Below are positions 36,246-45,271 of a stretch of DNA of 64,000 nt, piece after piece; position 1 is the stretch's first letter, and each line of letters opens with the position of its first letter. The stretch spans positions 27,692 to 91,691 of the forward strand of contig JAHDDU010000002.1 of assembly GCA_020629175.1 (NCBI GenBank), given 5' to 3'. Under the pieces are notes generated by a model that was not told the DNA's origin, did no database searches, and saw only the letters and a program-made list of their open reading frames with translations. The translations under genes and the position numbers were made by a program. The DNA is from Flavimaricola sp. (GTDB lineage: Bacteria > Pseudomonadota > Alphaproteobacteria > Rhodobacterales > Rhodobacteraceae).

Positions 36246-38867
36246 ATGCCAGTTGTCGTCGTCGAATCCCCGGCTAAAGCCAAGACAATCAACAAGTATT
36301 TGGGCTCGGACTACACCGTTCTCGCCTCCTATGGGCACGTGCGGGATCTGCCGCCCAAGAATGGTTCCGTTGATCCTGACGCTGACTTTGAGATGCTTTG
36401 GGAGGTCGCCAGCGACAGTAAAAAGCATATCAAGGCGATCACGGACGCACTAAAAAACGATCCTGAGCTGATCCTCGCCACCGACCCCGACCGCGAGGGC
36501 GAAGCGATCAGCTGGCACCTAACCGAAGCGTTGACCGCCAAGAAGGCGATTAAGAAAGACACGCCTGTTAGCCGCGTCGTGTTCAACGCCATCACCAAAA
36601 CCGCCGTCACCGAGGCGATGAAGAATCCGCGGCAGGTCGATGTGCCACTCGTCGACGCCTATCTCGCCCGACGCGCTTTGGATTACCTCGTGGGCTTTAA
36701 CCTGTCGCCCGTGTTGTGGCGCAAGCTGCCCGGTGCCAAATCCGCCGGCCGGGTGCAGTCGGTCTGCCTGCGGCTGATCGTTGAGCGCGAGATGGAAATT
36801 GAGGCGTTCCGCAACAAAGAATATTGGTCTGTTACAGCCCAGCTGACGACGCAAAAGGGCCAAACGTTTGAGGCTCGGCTCACAACGCTGGCGGGCAAGA
36901 AGCTCGACAAGTTTGATATTGCTGACGCGACAGCAGCAGAGCTCGCGGTGCAAGCCGTCACCTCCCGTGATCTCAGCATTCAGCGCGTCGAAGCAAAGCC
37001 CGGCTCCCGTAACCCCTCGCCCCCCTTCATGACATCGACGCTACAGCAAGAGGCCAGCCGCAAGTTTGGCATGGGCGCACGGGCCGCGATGAGCACGGCC
37101 CAGCGCCTTTATGAAGCCGGACACATTACGTATATGCGGACCGACGGCATCGATATGGCGCCCGAGGCCGTGGCCGACGCGCGATCAGCCATCACCAATC
37201 GCTACGGCGACAAATACCTGCCTGGCGAGGCGCGGGTCTACAAGAACAAGGCCAAGAATGCGCAAGAGGCCCACGAATGCATCCGCCCGACAGATATGTC
37301 CAAGGCCGCCGATGATCTCAAGATCATGGATGCCGACCAACGCAAGCTTTACGATCTGATCTGGAAGCGGACGCTGGCGAGCCAGATGGCCGCGGCAAAG
37401 CTCGAACGCACCACAGCGGACATTGGCAGCGCGGACGGTCAGGTCATGTTGCGCGCGACGGGTCAGGTCATGCTCTTTGACGGTTTCCTAGCCGTCTACG
37501 AAGAGGGCAAGGACGATGCGGTCGCAGATGATGATGACAAGCGCTTGCCGCAGATGAGTGAGGGCGAAACGGCGGACAAAACCGCCGTCACGCCCGAACA
37601 GCATTTCACTCAGCCCCCGCCCCGCTACACCGAGGCCACGCTGGTCAAGAAGATGGAAGAGCTGGGCATTGGCCGCCCGTCCACCTATGCCAGCATCGTC
37701 ACGACCATTCAGGATCGCGGCTACGTCGAGAAAGACAAAAACCGGCTGATCCCGCAGGACAAAGGGCGTTTGGTCACAGCGTTCTTGTCGAACTACTTCA
37801 AACGCTATGTTGAGTACGACTTCACCGCTGATCTTGAAAACCAGCTCGACAAAGTCAGCGCGGGCGATGCCGACTACAAAGAGCTGCTGGGCCGGTTCTG
37901 GCGTGATTTCTCGGCGGCCATTTCTGAAACGGCCGATCTTCGGATCACCGAGGTACTGGAAAAGATCAACGAGGTACTTGAACCCCACCTCTTCCCGCCA
38001 AACGAAGACGGCAGCGATCCGCGCATCTGCCAGAACTGTGGAAACGGGCGTCTGTCTATGCGCACCGCCCGGTCCGGTGGCGCCTTCATTGGCTGTTCGA
38101 ATTACCCCGAATGTCGCTACACCCGCCCCTTCGGCCCGCCAAACCCAGAGGCAGAGGCCAGCGCGATCCCTCCTGAGGGCAAATTGCTCGGTCAGGACGA
38201 TGGGGATGACATCAGTGTGTTCAAAGGACGCTTTGGCCCTTATGTCCAACGCGGTCAGGTGACGGATGACAACAAAAAGCCGCCACGCCAGTCGATCCCC
38301 AAAGAATGGCCGCCTGAAGAAGTGGACATGGCGCAAGCGCTCAAGCTGTTGTCCCTGCCCCGCCTGATTGGTCCGCACCCTGAGGATGGCGTTAATGTTT
38401 GGTCCAACATCGGGCGCTATGGCCCCTACCTCAAACATGCGGACACCACCTCCAACCGGGGTGGCACCAATGCCAACCTTGAGACAATTGAGGATGTCTT
38501 TACCGTTGGCATGAACCACGCGGTTGAGCTTTTGGCGGCCAAAGTTGCCTCGCGCGGCAACCGCGGCAAAGCGGCGGTCCCAATTCACGAGCTGGGCGAA
38601 CATCCAGAGGTCGGCGGCCCGGTGAACATCTACGACGGCAAGTACGGTCCGTATGTGAAGTGGGAAAAGATCAACGCGACAATCCCGGAAGAGATTGCCC
38701 CCGCGGATCTGACCATGGCCCAGGCCGTGCATTTGATTGACGAGCGCGCCGCGAAGTCTGGCAAGAAAGTCGCAAAGAAAAAGCCCGCAGCCAAGAAAAA
38801 GGCTGCTCCAAAAAAGAAGACCGTAGCCAAGAAAAAGACCGCCAAAAGCGATGACGTCGTCGAATAG
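36246..38867 (+). CDS. topA: DNA topoisomerase I
   Basis: 873 residues. It relaxes negative supercoils through a 5'-phosphotyrosine. The Toprim domain has VVVESPAKAKTI and DPDREGEAISW; the catalytic Tyr296 lies in ITYMRTDGID. A C-terminal zinc ribbon (CQNCG...GCSNYPEC) is followed by topoisomerase repeats (RFGPYVQRG, IGRYGPYLKH, KYGPYVKW) and a Lys/Ala-rich tail (KKKPAAKKKAAPKKK) resembling histone H1, as in other alphaproteobacteria. CTAAAGGA is the ribosome-binding site. Confidence 0.97.
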   Translation: MPVVVVESPAKAKTINKYLGSDYTVLASYGHVRDLPPKNGSVDPDADFEMLWEVASDSKKHIKAITDALKNDPELILATDPDREGEAISWHLTEALTAKKAIKKDTPVSRVVFNAITKTAVTEAMKNPRQVDVPLVDAYLARRALDYLVGFNLSPVLWRKLPGAKSAGRVQSVCLRLIVEREMEIEAFRNKEYWSVTAQLTTQKGQTFEARLTTLAGKKLDKFDIADATAAELAVQAVTSRDLSIQRVEAKPGSRNPSPPFMTSTLQQEASRKFGMGARAAMSTAQRLYEAGHITYMRTDGIDMAPEAVADARSAITNRYGDKYLPGEARVYKNKAKNAQEAHECIRPTDMSKAADDLKIMDADQRKLYDLIWKRTLASQMAAAKLERTTADIGSADGQVMLRATGQVMLFDGFLAVYEEGKDDAVADDDDKRLPQMSEGETADKTAVTPEQHFTQPPPRYTEATLVKKMEELGIGRPSTYASIVTTIQDRGYVEKDKNRLIPQDKGRLVTAFLSNYFKRYVEYDFTADLENQLDKVSAGDADYKELLGRFWRDFSAAISETADLRITEVLEKINEVLEPHLFPPNEDGSDPRICQNCGNGRLSMRTARSGGAFIGCSNYPECRYTRPFGPPNPEAEASAIPPEGKLLGQDDGDDISVFKGRFGPYVQRGQVTDDNKKPPRQSIPKEWPPEEVDMAQALKLLSLPRLIGPHPEDGVNVWSNIGRYGPYLKHADTTSNRGGTNANLETIEDVFTVGMNHAVELLAAKVASRGNRGKAAVPIHELGEHPEVGGPVNIYDGKYGPYVKWEKINATIPEEIAPADLTMAQAVHLIDERAAKSGKKVAKKKPAAKKKAAPKKKTVAKKKTAKSDDVVE

Positions 38868-38877
38868 GCTTTGAGGT

Positions 38878-38913
38878 TTGACACTCTTGCCGGTGCGGGT
38901 CAAAACACCCGCA
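38878..38913 (+). promoter_or_regulatory. Promoter-like TTGACA and inverted repeat before scoA
   Basis: TTGACA at 38878-38883 is followed by the perfect inverted repeat TGCGGGT (38894-38900) and ACCCGCA (38907-38913), ending 22 bp before the scoA start. The repeat has no T-run, so an operator is more likely than a topA terminator. Confidence 0.4.
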
Positions 38914-38934
38914 TCAGCAGCGAGGGAGTGTGTG

Positions 38935-39633
38935 ATGAAAAAAGTCTATGGATCTGCAGCCGAAGCATTGGACGGATTGCTCCATGATGGCATGCTGATT
39001 GCCGCCGGTGGCTTTGGCCTGTGCGGTATTCCGGAACTCCTGCTGAACGCGATCAAAGAGGCCGGCACCAAGGACCTGACATTCGCCTCCAACAACGCGG
39101 GCGTCGATGATTTTGGCATCGGTATTCTCCTGCAGACAAAGCAAGTCAAAAAGATGATCTCGTCCTACGTGGGCGAAAATGCCGAGTTTATGCGGCAGTA
39201 TCTTTCCGGTGAGCTTGAGCTCGAATTCAATCCGCAGGGCACGTTGGCCGAGCGTATGCGCGCGGCAGGTTGTGGTATCCCGGGGTTCTACACCAAGACC
39301 GGCGTGGGCACTGTGATCGCAGAGGGCAAAGACCACAAAGACTTCAATGGTGAGACCTACATCATGGAAGAAGGCATCTTTGCCGATCTGTCCATCGTCA
39401 AGGCCTGGAAGGCCGACGCAACTGGCAACCTGATCTTCCGCAAGACTGCACGCAACTTTAACCCGCCCGCCGCGATGTGCGGCAAGGTCTGCGTCGTTGA
39501 GGTCGAAGAGATCGTCGAAACCGGCAGCCTTGATCCCGACAGCATCCACCTGCCCGGCATATATGTGCACCGCATCATCCAGGGCGAGCACGAAAAGCGG
39601 ATCGAGCAGCGGACGACGCGCCCAGCCGCATAA
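38935..39633 (+). CDS. scoA: 3-oxoacid CoA-transferase subunit A
   Basis: 232 residues from the ATG at 38935 (GAGGGAG site). This is the alpha subunit of succinyl-CoA:3-ketoacid CoA-transferase, which activates acetoacetate and related acids. The diagnostic GGFGLCGIPELLLNAI motif is near the N-terminus and NNAGVDDFGIG, GAN-like loops and CGKVCVVEVEEIVE follow. The beta subunit gene, normally a few bases downstream, starts only at 42939 because a 3.2-kb gene lies between. Confidence 0.93.
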   Translation: MKKVYGSAAEALDGLLHDGMLIAAGGFGLCGIPELLLNAIKEAGTKDLTFASNNAGVDDFGIGILLQTKQVKKMISSYVGENAEFMRQYLSGELELEFNPQGTLAERMRAAGCGIPGFYTKTGVGTVIAEGKDHKDFNGETYIMEEGIFADLSIVKAWKADATGNLIFRKTARNFNPPAAMCGKVCVVEVEEIVETGSLDPDSIHLPGIYVHRIIQGEHEKRIEQRTTRPAA

Positions 39634-39686
39634 CCTGAGACAACCGGCGGCGGGAAACTGCCGCCACAATTGCGTCCTTCGGCGGG

Positions 39687-42600
39687 ATGTCTACTATTCG
39701 TTTCATGTTGAAACGCCTTGGATTGACCGGTCTGCGCGCTGCTGTGTTCCTTTGGTGCATGACGCACAATGCCACAGCGGAGGACGACGCGATGCAAACG
39801 ACAACGGTGACCCCGAGTTTTGTTGACGCCAATACGATCCAACTGCGGTTTGAGCTCGGCCATATCATTGACGCTGTACAAACGACGACGATCCCAGAGG
39901 GTGGCAACGTCGATCCCGACAGCGGTTGGATCTGGAATGACGGATGGGTCGGGCGCGTCCAGCTGAGTGGTGACGCCTATATGCCGCTCGACACATATCA
40001 GTCCTCCCCCATTGAGGACTTGTTTGACGCGCCGGTTCCTGAGAGTGGGACGCGCGCCGCTGCAATCGACAACGCAGCGCTTTGGACGATCACCGTCAAC
40101 GGCGCACCTGTCGCGCTGGAGGACATCTCGCGCAAATCTCACATCCTTGACAGCGCCACTGTTGGTTGGGGCGTCTACGATTTTCGCACCCTGCAAAACG
40201 TCTTTCTCGATCTCGACGCGCCCCTTACTGCGGGGGACGTTATCGAAATCTCGTTTGCCGACCCAGACTTTGCGTCGATCACTGTGACCTATGCCCCACG
40301 CGAAGTGATCTCAGAGGCGATCCATGTGAACCTCACGGGCTACGACCCGGACGACATCTCAAAAACAGCCTTCCTCAGCAGCTGGAACGGGTGGTCCGTG
40401 GCCGAACAGGCCGGACAGCCGCAAACATACGAGGGCCCCCTCACCTATCAGGTGATCAACGAAGATACCGGCACGGTAGCCGCCACGGGCCAGACAACGC
40501 TGGGCGCCGGGATTAACCAGACGACAGATTTTGAGCTGAACTTTGCGCTCACCGATGTCTGGGAGATCGACTTTTCAGATGTGACGACCGAAGGGGATTA
40601 TTACATCGTGGTCGAGGGAGTTGGCCGCTCCCAGACCTTTTCGATTTCTGATGAGGTTTGGAGCGACGTGTTTGAGACGTCCTTCTCCGGGTTCTACCAC
40701 CAACGTTCCGGCATTGCGCTGGAGAGTGAGTACACCGATTGGGTGCGAGGCCGGTCGCTTCACCCCGAAGATGGCAATGTCATCGTCTATGCAACAACGC
40801 TGCCAATTACAGATACTGACGAAAGCTATGGCGACGGCAAGCCCGATCAGTTCGGGCCACTGGTCGCGGCAGCAACAAGCGAGGTGCTGCCCGATGCCTG
40901 GGGCGGCTGGCACGACGCGGGCGATTGGGACCGGCGCACGCAGCACATCGAAGCCTCTCGCAAGTTGATGGACTTGGTAGAGATGGCCCCGGACTGGGCC
41001 GAAAGCTTTGATGCACAAATTCCCGAGAACACAAACGGCATCCCCGACATCCTCGATGAAGCGATTTGGAACATGGACTTTTTTGCCCGGCTCCAGACCG
41101 CTGACGGTGGCGTGCGTGGCGGCATTGAGGGCGATGACTACCGTGGCTACGGTGCAAATTCCGCCGAGGAAGAGCATATCCTCTACGCCTATGCCCCCGA
41201 TACTTGGACGACATGGGAGTTTGCCGCGGCTGCGGCCAAGCTCTCACGCCTTCTAGAAAAGTACGATGCAGACGCGGCCGCTGTGTGGCTTGAGCGTGCC
41301 GAGCGCGCGATGGATTGGGCCGAGGCGCGAGTACCTGCGGACATCGACATCACCCAGCAAACATCGCGCAACCTCGCGGCAGCCGAGCTATATGCGACGA
41401 CGGAGGACCCGGACTGGCACAACCTGTTCCTGCAAACCTCCTCTTACGCCGACCCAAATCGCGAGTTGGCGTGGAATGAGTGGCAATACGAGGCGGCAAT
41501 AACCTATTCCAGGCTTGATCCCGCTTTGACCAAAGCCGATGTCGCCGCCCGCGCTTTTGAAGGTGTCCAAGGACAGGCAGACTTCCTGATTGATCAAGGT
41601 ATGCAAAGCGGTTTTGGCGCAATCATTGATCCTTATGCACCCTACGGTTGGGGGATCACGGCATCGCAGCCATTTAATGCCGCGACGTTCATGGTTGCGA
41701 TGCACCATTTGACCGGAGAGGACGTCTACCTTGATGCGATCCTGAGCGACGTCCAGTACGGCCTCGGCGCGAACCCGTCGAACATGGTCTACATGACGGG
41801 TGTTGAGGGCGTCCGCTCGCCCGAGATCACCCTCAATGCTGACGCCGACAGCTTGCACGGGGGGACGCCGCCCCCTGGGATCACGATCTACGGCGATTAT
41901 GGCACGCACGACTATGGAGTGCACCCAGGTCAAGGGGCAGTGTGGAACACGATTTTCCCGGATCCGTACCAGACGCCCGTGCATGAGAGCCATAACGGCT
42001 ATTACCTCTTTGTGCCGTCCACCGAATACACCGTCCAACAAGGTATCGCCGATATGACCCTTGTAACCGGGTATCTGGCGTCGCTTGGTGAGGCAGAGGC
42101 ACCGAAAGGCAAACTGGAGGCCGGCAAAGCCACAGTTCATCAGACCAGCCGGGACAAATGGACCCAAGTCACCTTTGACGAGCCCATCGAGGATGCGGTT
42201 GTTGTTGCAGGCCCTGTCACTTTGCGCGGCGGCCAGTCCTTGACCGTGAATGTGCGCAACGTGACCGACAGTGGTTTTGAGTTGCAGGTGGCTGAATGGG
42301 AGTTCCTCGACGGATTCCACGTCCCAGAAATCATCAGTTGGGTAGCGGGCACAGCCGGCAATCACACGCTGGATGATGGCACACAGATCAGCCTAGGCAG
42401 CACGGCGCCCGGTGTGACCGGCAGCGTAAATTTGACCGGCTTTGATGAGACGCCGCTTGTCTTTGGGCAGGTCAACGGATCAAACCTACCTCCGATGGCA
42501 GACAGGCTGCATAGCGTGAGTGCAGATGGCTTCGACTTTACTCTACAAGCCGAAGAGGCGAACAGCGGCAGCGAAGTTGCAGCAAACCTATCCTGGATCG

Positions 42601-42869
42601 CGGTCGAGAATACCGGACAATCATCTTCGGGTATCTTCTCTGCCAACCATCAATTCGCGGACACCTCAGTCACGTCAGATTTGGCTTTCCTTGCGGACAT
42701 GCAAACACTCAACGGCGGCGACACCGCTGGGTTGCGCATCAGAATAGGACCGGACGATCTGATCGACCTCAAAATTCTTGAGGAACGCTCTCGCGATCAA
42801 GAGCTTTGGCATCTGAACGAAGACATTGCCTTCTGGTCCCTGCAGACCGGTACATACGATCTTTATTGA
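39687..42869 (+). CDS. Secreted GH9-type glycoside hydrolase (endoglucanase-like) with three C-terminal repeats
   Basis: 1060 residues. An N-terminal signal ends near ATA (residue 31); the start could also be the ATG at 39705. An all-beta region of unknown family (about 40-205) precedes a cellulase N-terminal Ig-like domain (about 212-320, HVNLTGYDPD). The GH9 barrel follows (about 326-800) with the catalytic aspartates Asp410 and Asp413 in WHDAGDWD, the LGANPSNMVYMTG loop and the candidate acid Glu780 in STEYTVQQ. Three repeats of about 70 residues end the protein (about 825-905, 911-975, 985-1060), probably carbohydrate-binding or adhesive. Exact substrate (cellulose, mixed-linkage glucan or other) unknown. 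It sits inside the split scoA/scoB pair. Confidence 0.85.
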   Translation: MSTIRFMLKRLGLTGLRAAVFLWCMTHNATAEDDAMQTTTVTPSFVDANTIQLRFELGHIIDAVQTTTIPEGGNVDPDSGWIWNDGWVGRVQLSGDAYMPLDTYQSSPIEDLFDAPVPESGTRAAAIDNAALWTITVNGAPVALEDISRKSHILDSATVGWGVYDFRTLQNVFLDLDAPLTAGDVIEISFADPDFASITVTYAPREVISEAIHVNLTGYDPDDISKTAFLSSWNGWSVAEQAGQPQTYEGPLTYQVINEDTGTVAATGQTTLGAGINQTTDFELNFALTDVWEIDFSDVTTEGDYYIVVEGVGRSQTFSISDEVWSDVFETSFSGFYHQRSGIALESEYTDWVRGRSLHPEDGNVIVYATTLPITDTDESYGDGKPDQFGPLVAAATSEVLPDAWGGWHDAGDWDRRTQHIEASRKLMDLVEMAPDWAESFDAQIPENTNGIPDILDEAIWNMDFFARLQTADGGVRGGIEGDDYRGYGANSAEEEHILYAYAPDTWTTWEFAAAAAKLSRLLEKYDADAAAVWLERAERAMDWAEARVPADIDITQQTSRNLAAAELYATTEDPDWHNLFLQTSSYADPNRELAWNEWQYEAAITYSRLDPALTKADVAARAFEGVQGQADFLIDQGMQSGFGAIIDPYAPYGWGITASQPFNAATFMVAMHHLTGEDVYLDAILSDVQYGLGANPSNMVYMTGVEGVRSPEITLNADADSLHGGTPPPGITIYGDYGTHDYGVHPGQGAVWNTIFPDPYQTPVHESHNGYYLFVPSTEYTVQQGIADMTLVTGYLASLGEAEAPKGKLEAGKATVHQTSRDKWTQVTFDEPIEDAVVVAGPVTLRGGQSLTVNVRNVTDSGFELQVAEWEFLDGFHVPEIISWVAGTAGNHTLDDGTQISLGSTAPGVTGSVNLTGFDETPLVFGQVNGSNLPPMADRLHSVSADGFDFTLQAEEANSGSEVAANLSWIAVENTGQSSSGIFSANHQFADTSVTSDLAFLADMQTLNGGDTAGLRIRIGPDDLIDLKILEERSRDQELWHLNEDIAFWSLQTGTYDLY

Positions 42870-42938
42870 GTGTGAGGGCTCTTGCAGAGCCCCGGACCGT
42901 TGGCTATCCAACCCACAACGAAGTTGGGGAGAGACGAG

Positions 42939-43565
42939 ATGCCTTGGGATCGTGATCAGATGGCCGCCCGCGCCGCGCAAGAGTTGCAGGACGGCATGTA
43001 CGTGAACCTTGGGATCGGCATCCCGACGCTTGTGTCAAACCACATCCCCGAAGGGGTCGAAGTTACGCTGCAATCCGAGAACGGCATGCTTGGCATGGGC
43101 CCCTTCCCTGTTGAGGGGACAGAGGACGCTGACCTGATCAACGCGGGCAAGCAAACCATCACAGAACTGCCGCAGACAGCCTATTTTGACAGCGCACAAT
43201 CCTTTGGCATGATCCGGGGCGGCAAGATTGCCATGGCAATCCTTGGCGCGATGGAAGTGGCGGAGAACGGCGATCTGGCCAATTGGATGATCCCGGGCAA
43301 GCTGGTCAAAGGCATGGGTGGTGCGATGGACCTTGTGGCAGGCGTTGGGCGCGTGGTCGTCGTGATGGATCACACAAACAAGCACGGCGACAGCAAGCTG
43401 TTGCGGGAATGCACGCTGCCCCTGACCGGGAAAAGCGTGGTGGACCGGATCATCACGAACCTTGGCGTGCTCGACGTGGTCGACGGCGGACTCAGCATCG
43501 TGGAAACGGCAGATGGCGTGACAGAGGACGAACTGCGCGCCGCGACCGAAGCCACGATCGTTTAA
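42939..43565 (+). CDS. scoB: 3-oxoacid CoA-transferase subunit B
   Basis: 208 residues from the ATG at 42939 (GGGGAGAG site). Beta subunit carrying the catalytic glutamate, Glu47 in [10 protein letters not shown], which forms the glutamyl-CoA intermediate. N-terminal [12 protein letters not shown] and [11 protein letters not shown] are typical. It pairs with the scoA product encoded 3.3 kb upstream on the same strand. Two bp separate its stop from the convergent transglycosylase gene. Confidence 0.94.
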   Translation: MPWDRDQMAARAAQELQDGMYVNLGIGIPTLVSNHIPEGVEVTLQSENGMLGMGPFPVEGTEDADLINAGKQTITELPQTAYFDSAQSFGMIRGGKIAMAILGAMEVAENGDLANWMIPGKLVKGMGGAMDLVAGVGRVVVVMDHTNKHGDSKLLRECTLPLTGKSVVDRIITNLGVLDVVDGGLSIVETADGVTEDELRAATEATIV

Positions 43566-43567
43566 CC

Positions 43568-44446
43568 CTAGAGGTTTCCGATCGCGAAAACACAGCCGTC
43601 GCTGATCAACTCAGGCGGTGTCAGGCAAAGTCCCCGTGCGACAGTCCACGCGGCGAGAACCTTAGGGACATATCCACGCGTTTCGGGGTATGGCGGCACA
43701 CCGCCATTGTCTCGCACGGCCCCCTCGCCCGCGTTGTATCCAGCCAGCGCAAGGATAGGATCGCCGTCAAAGTGATCGAGGAGCCAATTGAGGTAGGCCA
43801 CCCCGCCCTCAATGTTTTGCGCGGGGCTGGTCCGGTCTGTGACGCCAAACCGCTCGGCGGTAGCCGGCATCAACTGCATAAGCCCGGAAGCCCCGGCCGA
43901 ACTGACGGCCTCAGCCCGCCCTGCACTTTCAACAGAGATGACAGCAAGAACGAGGGCGGGCGAAACCTCTGTTCCAATAGTCGCGCGGAGAATGTCAGCG
44001 CCGTGGGCCTGTGCAATGTCTTGCAGGGACTGCATTCGCGGCATTGGGGCGCTGCCCCCTGCTGCGGGATCCGTCAAAACACTCACAGCATCAGCGAGCC
44101 TGCCGGGGCGGCTATCTTCGCGCTTTGGAGAGATGGAGGCCCAGAACCATTCAAAGCCGCTGGGGGACGGTGCCGCGGCAGAGGCCTCTGGCGCAGCGGC
44201 GGCCGCCGCAGCAACTTGCACGGGCGCATCCGTGCCGTCAGCGTCCTCAAACGCACTGTCGGGTGCCCGAATGGCACTGGGGGCTGTAGGATCGATCTGA
44301 ACGGTGATGCGGCCCGGCGAGCCAGCCGATGGGGCGCCAATCATCCGGAATGTAAAGTCTGGTTGCAGCCGATCGTTTGCCTGAGCTGCTAATACGTTCG
44401 GCAAGACCAATCCCGCACAAAACGTCACCGCGTGAATCACCCGCAT
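43568..44446 (-). CDS. Lytic murein transglycosylase (SLT domain)
   Basis: About 292 residues from the ATG at 44446, which begins a signal peptide ending around VLAAQA; a longer start to 44536 is unlikely. After an Ala-rich linker, the SLT domain occupies the C-terminal half, with the catalytic Glu in VISVESAGR and the motifs GASGLMQLMPATA and LALAGYNAGEGAV. It cleaves peptidoglycan. Its position, divergent from the Flp pilin genes, makes a role in opening the wall for the Tad apparatus possible but unproven. Confidence 0.9.
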   Translation of the reverse strand: MRVIHAVTFCAGLVLPNVLAAQANDRLQPDFTFRMIGAPSAGSPGRITVQIDPTAPSAIRAPDSAFEDADGTDAPVQVAAAAAAAPEASAAAPSPSGFEWFWASISPKREDSRPGRLADAVSVLTDPAAGGSAPMPRMQSLQDIAQAHGADILRATIGTEVSPALVLAVISVESAGRAEAVSSAGASGLMQLMPATAERFGVTDRTSPAQNIEGGVAYLNWLLDHFDGDPILALAGYNAGEGAVRDNGGVPPYPETRGYVPKVLAAWTVARGLCLTPPELISDGCVFAIGNL

Positions 44447-44801
44447 AATCTTCGCCTGCCTTATGTTTTTTGTTGTCAGCGTTATCTCAACAATAGCGCG
44501 ACACCGCCAGACACTGTGTAAATTTTTGGAAAACATGCTGAATATTTGACACGTTTCAGACCCTCAAATGGGAGGCGAAGATACAAAAAATGAATAATTA
44601 AACGTTCAATTTCAATATGTTAATATTTTCTTTACGAAAAAATCGCCGCGCTGCAAATAAGTGCCGATCCGGCCAAACCATAGCCCGATTCCAACGTCAA
44701 AACATTCTCATCCACAGCGGGGATCGAGCCAACTAGAGGCCGGCCCGAAATGATCCGCCGGGGATGTCTGTTAATGAAGCGAATACTCTGAGGAGAGAAA
44801 C
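44447..44801. other. AT-rich intergenic region upstream of the pilin array
   Basis: About 355 bp without a gene. The stretch at about 44590-44645 is strongly A/T-rich in an otherwise GC-rich window and probably contains the flp promoter or a binding site for a global regulator. A TTGACA at 44546-44551 has no partner -10 element. A TTGTTG...CAACAA inverted repeat lies near 44471-44494. Confidence 0.45.
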
Positions 44802-44992
44802 ATGCTTAACTACATCAAGACTTTTGCTGCCGACGAAGACGGCGCCGTGACCGTTGACTGGGTTGTTCTGACAGCTGCTATCGTTGGTCTGGGCATCGCC
44901 GTTCTGACATCCGTTTCTAACGGTGCAGAGACAATGGCTGCCAACATCGAGACAGAGCTGAACACTGCTGTTCCAGACATCGTCTTCTAAGA
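44778..44992 (+). repeat. 215-bp direct repeat, copy 1 (contains flp pilin 1)
   Basis: Identical base for base to 45790-46004 (offset 1012). It covers the ribosome-binding region, the whole pilin gene and two bases after the stop. A 16-bp hairpin sequence six bases further on (TCCTCCGCTCGGAGGA) is also shared. Confidence 0.95.
44802..44990 (+). CDS. flp1: Flp-type pilin, copy 1
   Basis: 62 residues. A short leader ends at the predicted prepilin peptidase site DEDG|AVTVDW, followed by one hydrophobic helix (VVLTAAIVGLGIAVL) and a small polar tail ending in PDIVF. The canonical Flp Glu5-Tyr6 pair is Asp-Trp here. It would be the structural subunit of the Tad pilus. AGGAGAG lies 6 nt before the ATG. 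The protein and the DNA are identical to those of the pilin at 45814. Confidence 0.95.
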   Translation: MLNYIKTFAADEDGAVTVDWVVLTAAIVGLGIAVLTSVSNGAETMAANIETELNTAVPDIVF

Positions 44993-44996
44993 TTGC

Positions 44997-45058
44997 TCCT
45001 CCGCTCGGAGGATCAGTTTGGGGCCGTGCCTTACCCCTGGGCACGGCCCCTTTTCTTT
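44997..45058 (+). terminator. Terminator after pilin copy 1
   Basis: A small hairpin (TCCTCCG/CGGAGGA) is followed by a strong one: GGGGCCGTGCC (45020-45030) pairs with GGCACGGCCCC (45040-45050), then TTTTCTTT. Confidence 0.9.
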
Positions 45059-45271
45059 GCCCCTTACCCTTTTTCCGGACATTCATCTTCCACGCTGCCG
45101 CAGTTTCGCGGACGGCGTGCTTTGCGTTGCTGAAATATTGCTTCAAATCCGCCTAAAAGCTGCCGCATTTGGGCCGTCAAATGTCCACATCCATACCAGG
45201 TGGGGGCAGCGATGTTTCGCAAGTTTGCTTGGTAGTTGGATGAGTATGCTGCCCAACGAAAGGTAAAGAAA

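Noticed and set aside
37488-38903. Long open frame of 471 codons antisense to topA
   Set aside because: It lies wholly over an unmistakable topA and has no family features; long antisense frames are expected in GC-rich genes with strong codon bias.
41388-42365. Open frame of 325 codons antisense to the GH9 gene
   Set aside because: The GH9 reading has domains and catalytic residues; this one has none.
38935-43565. A transposon carrying the GH9 gene
   Set aside because: No transposase, no terminal repeats and no target duplication could be seen at the scoA/GH9 or GH9/scoB junctions.
43283-44392. Open frame of 369 codons running across the end of scoB and through the transglycosylase gene
   Set aside because: It crosses two real genes in the wrong frame or strand and is Arg/Gly-rich without any motif.
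44546-44551. TTGACA as a -35 box for the pilin genes
   Set aside because: No acceptable -10 element at 16-18 bp, and it is about 250 bp from the first pilin.
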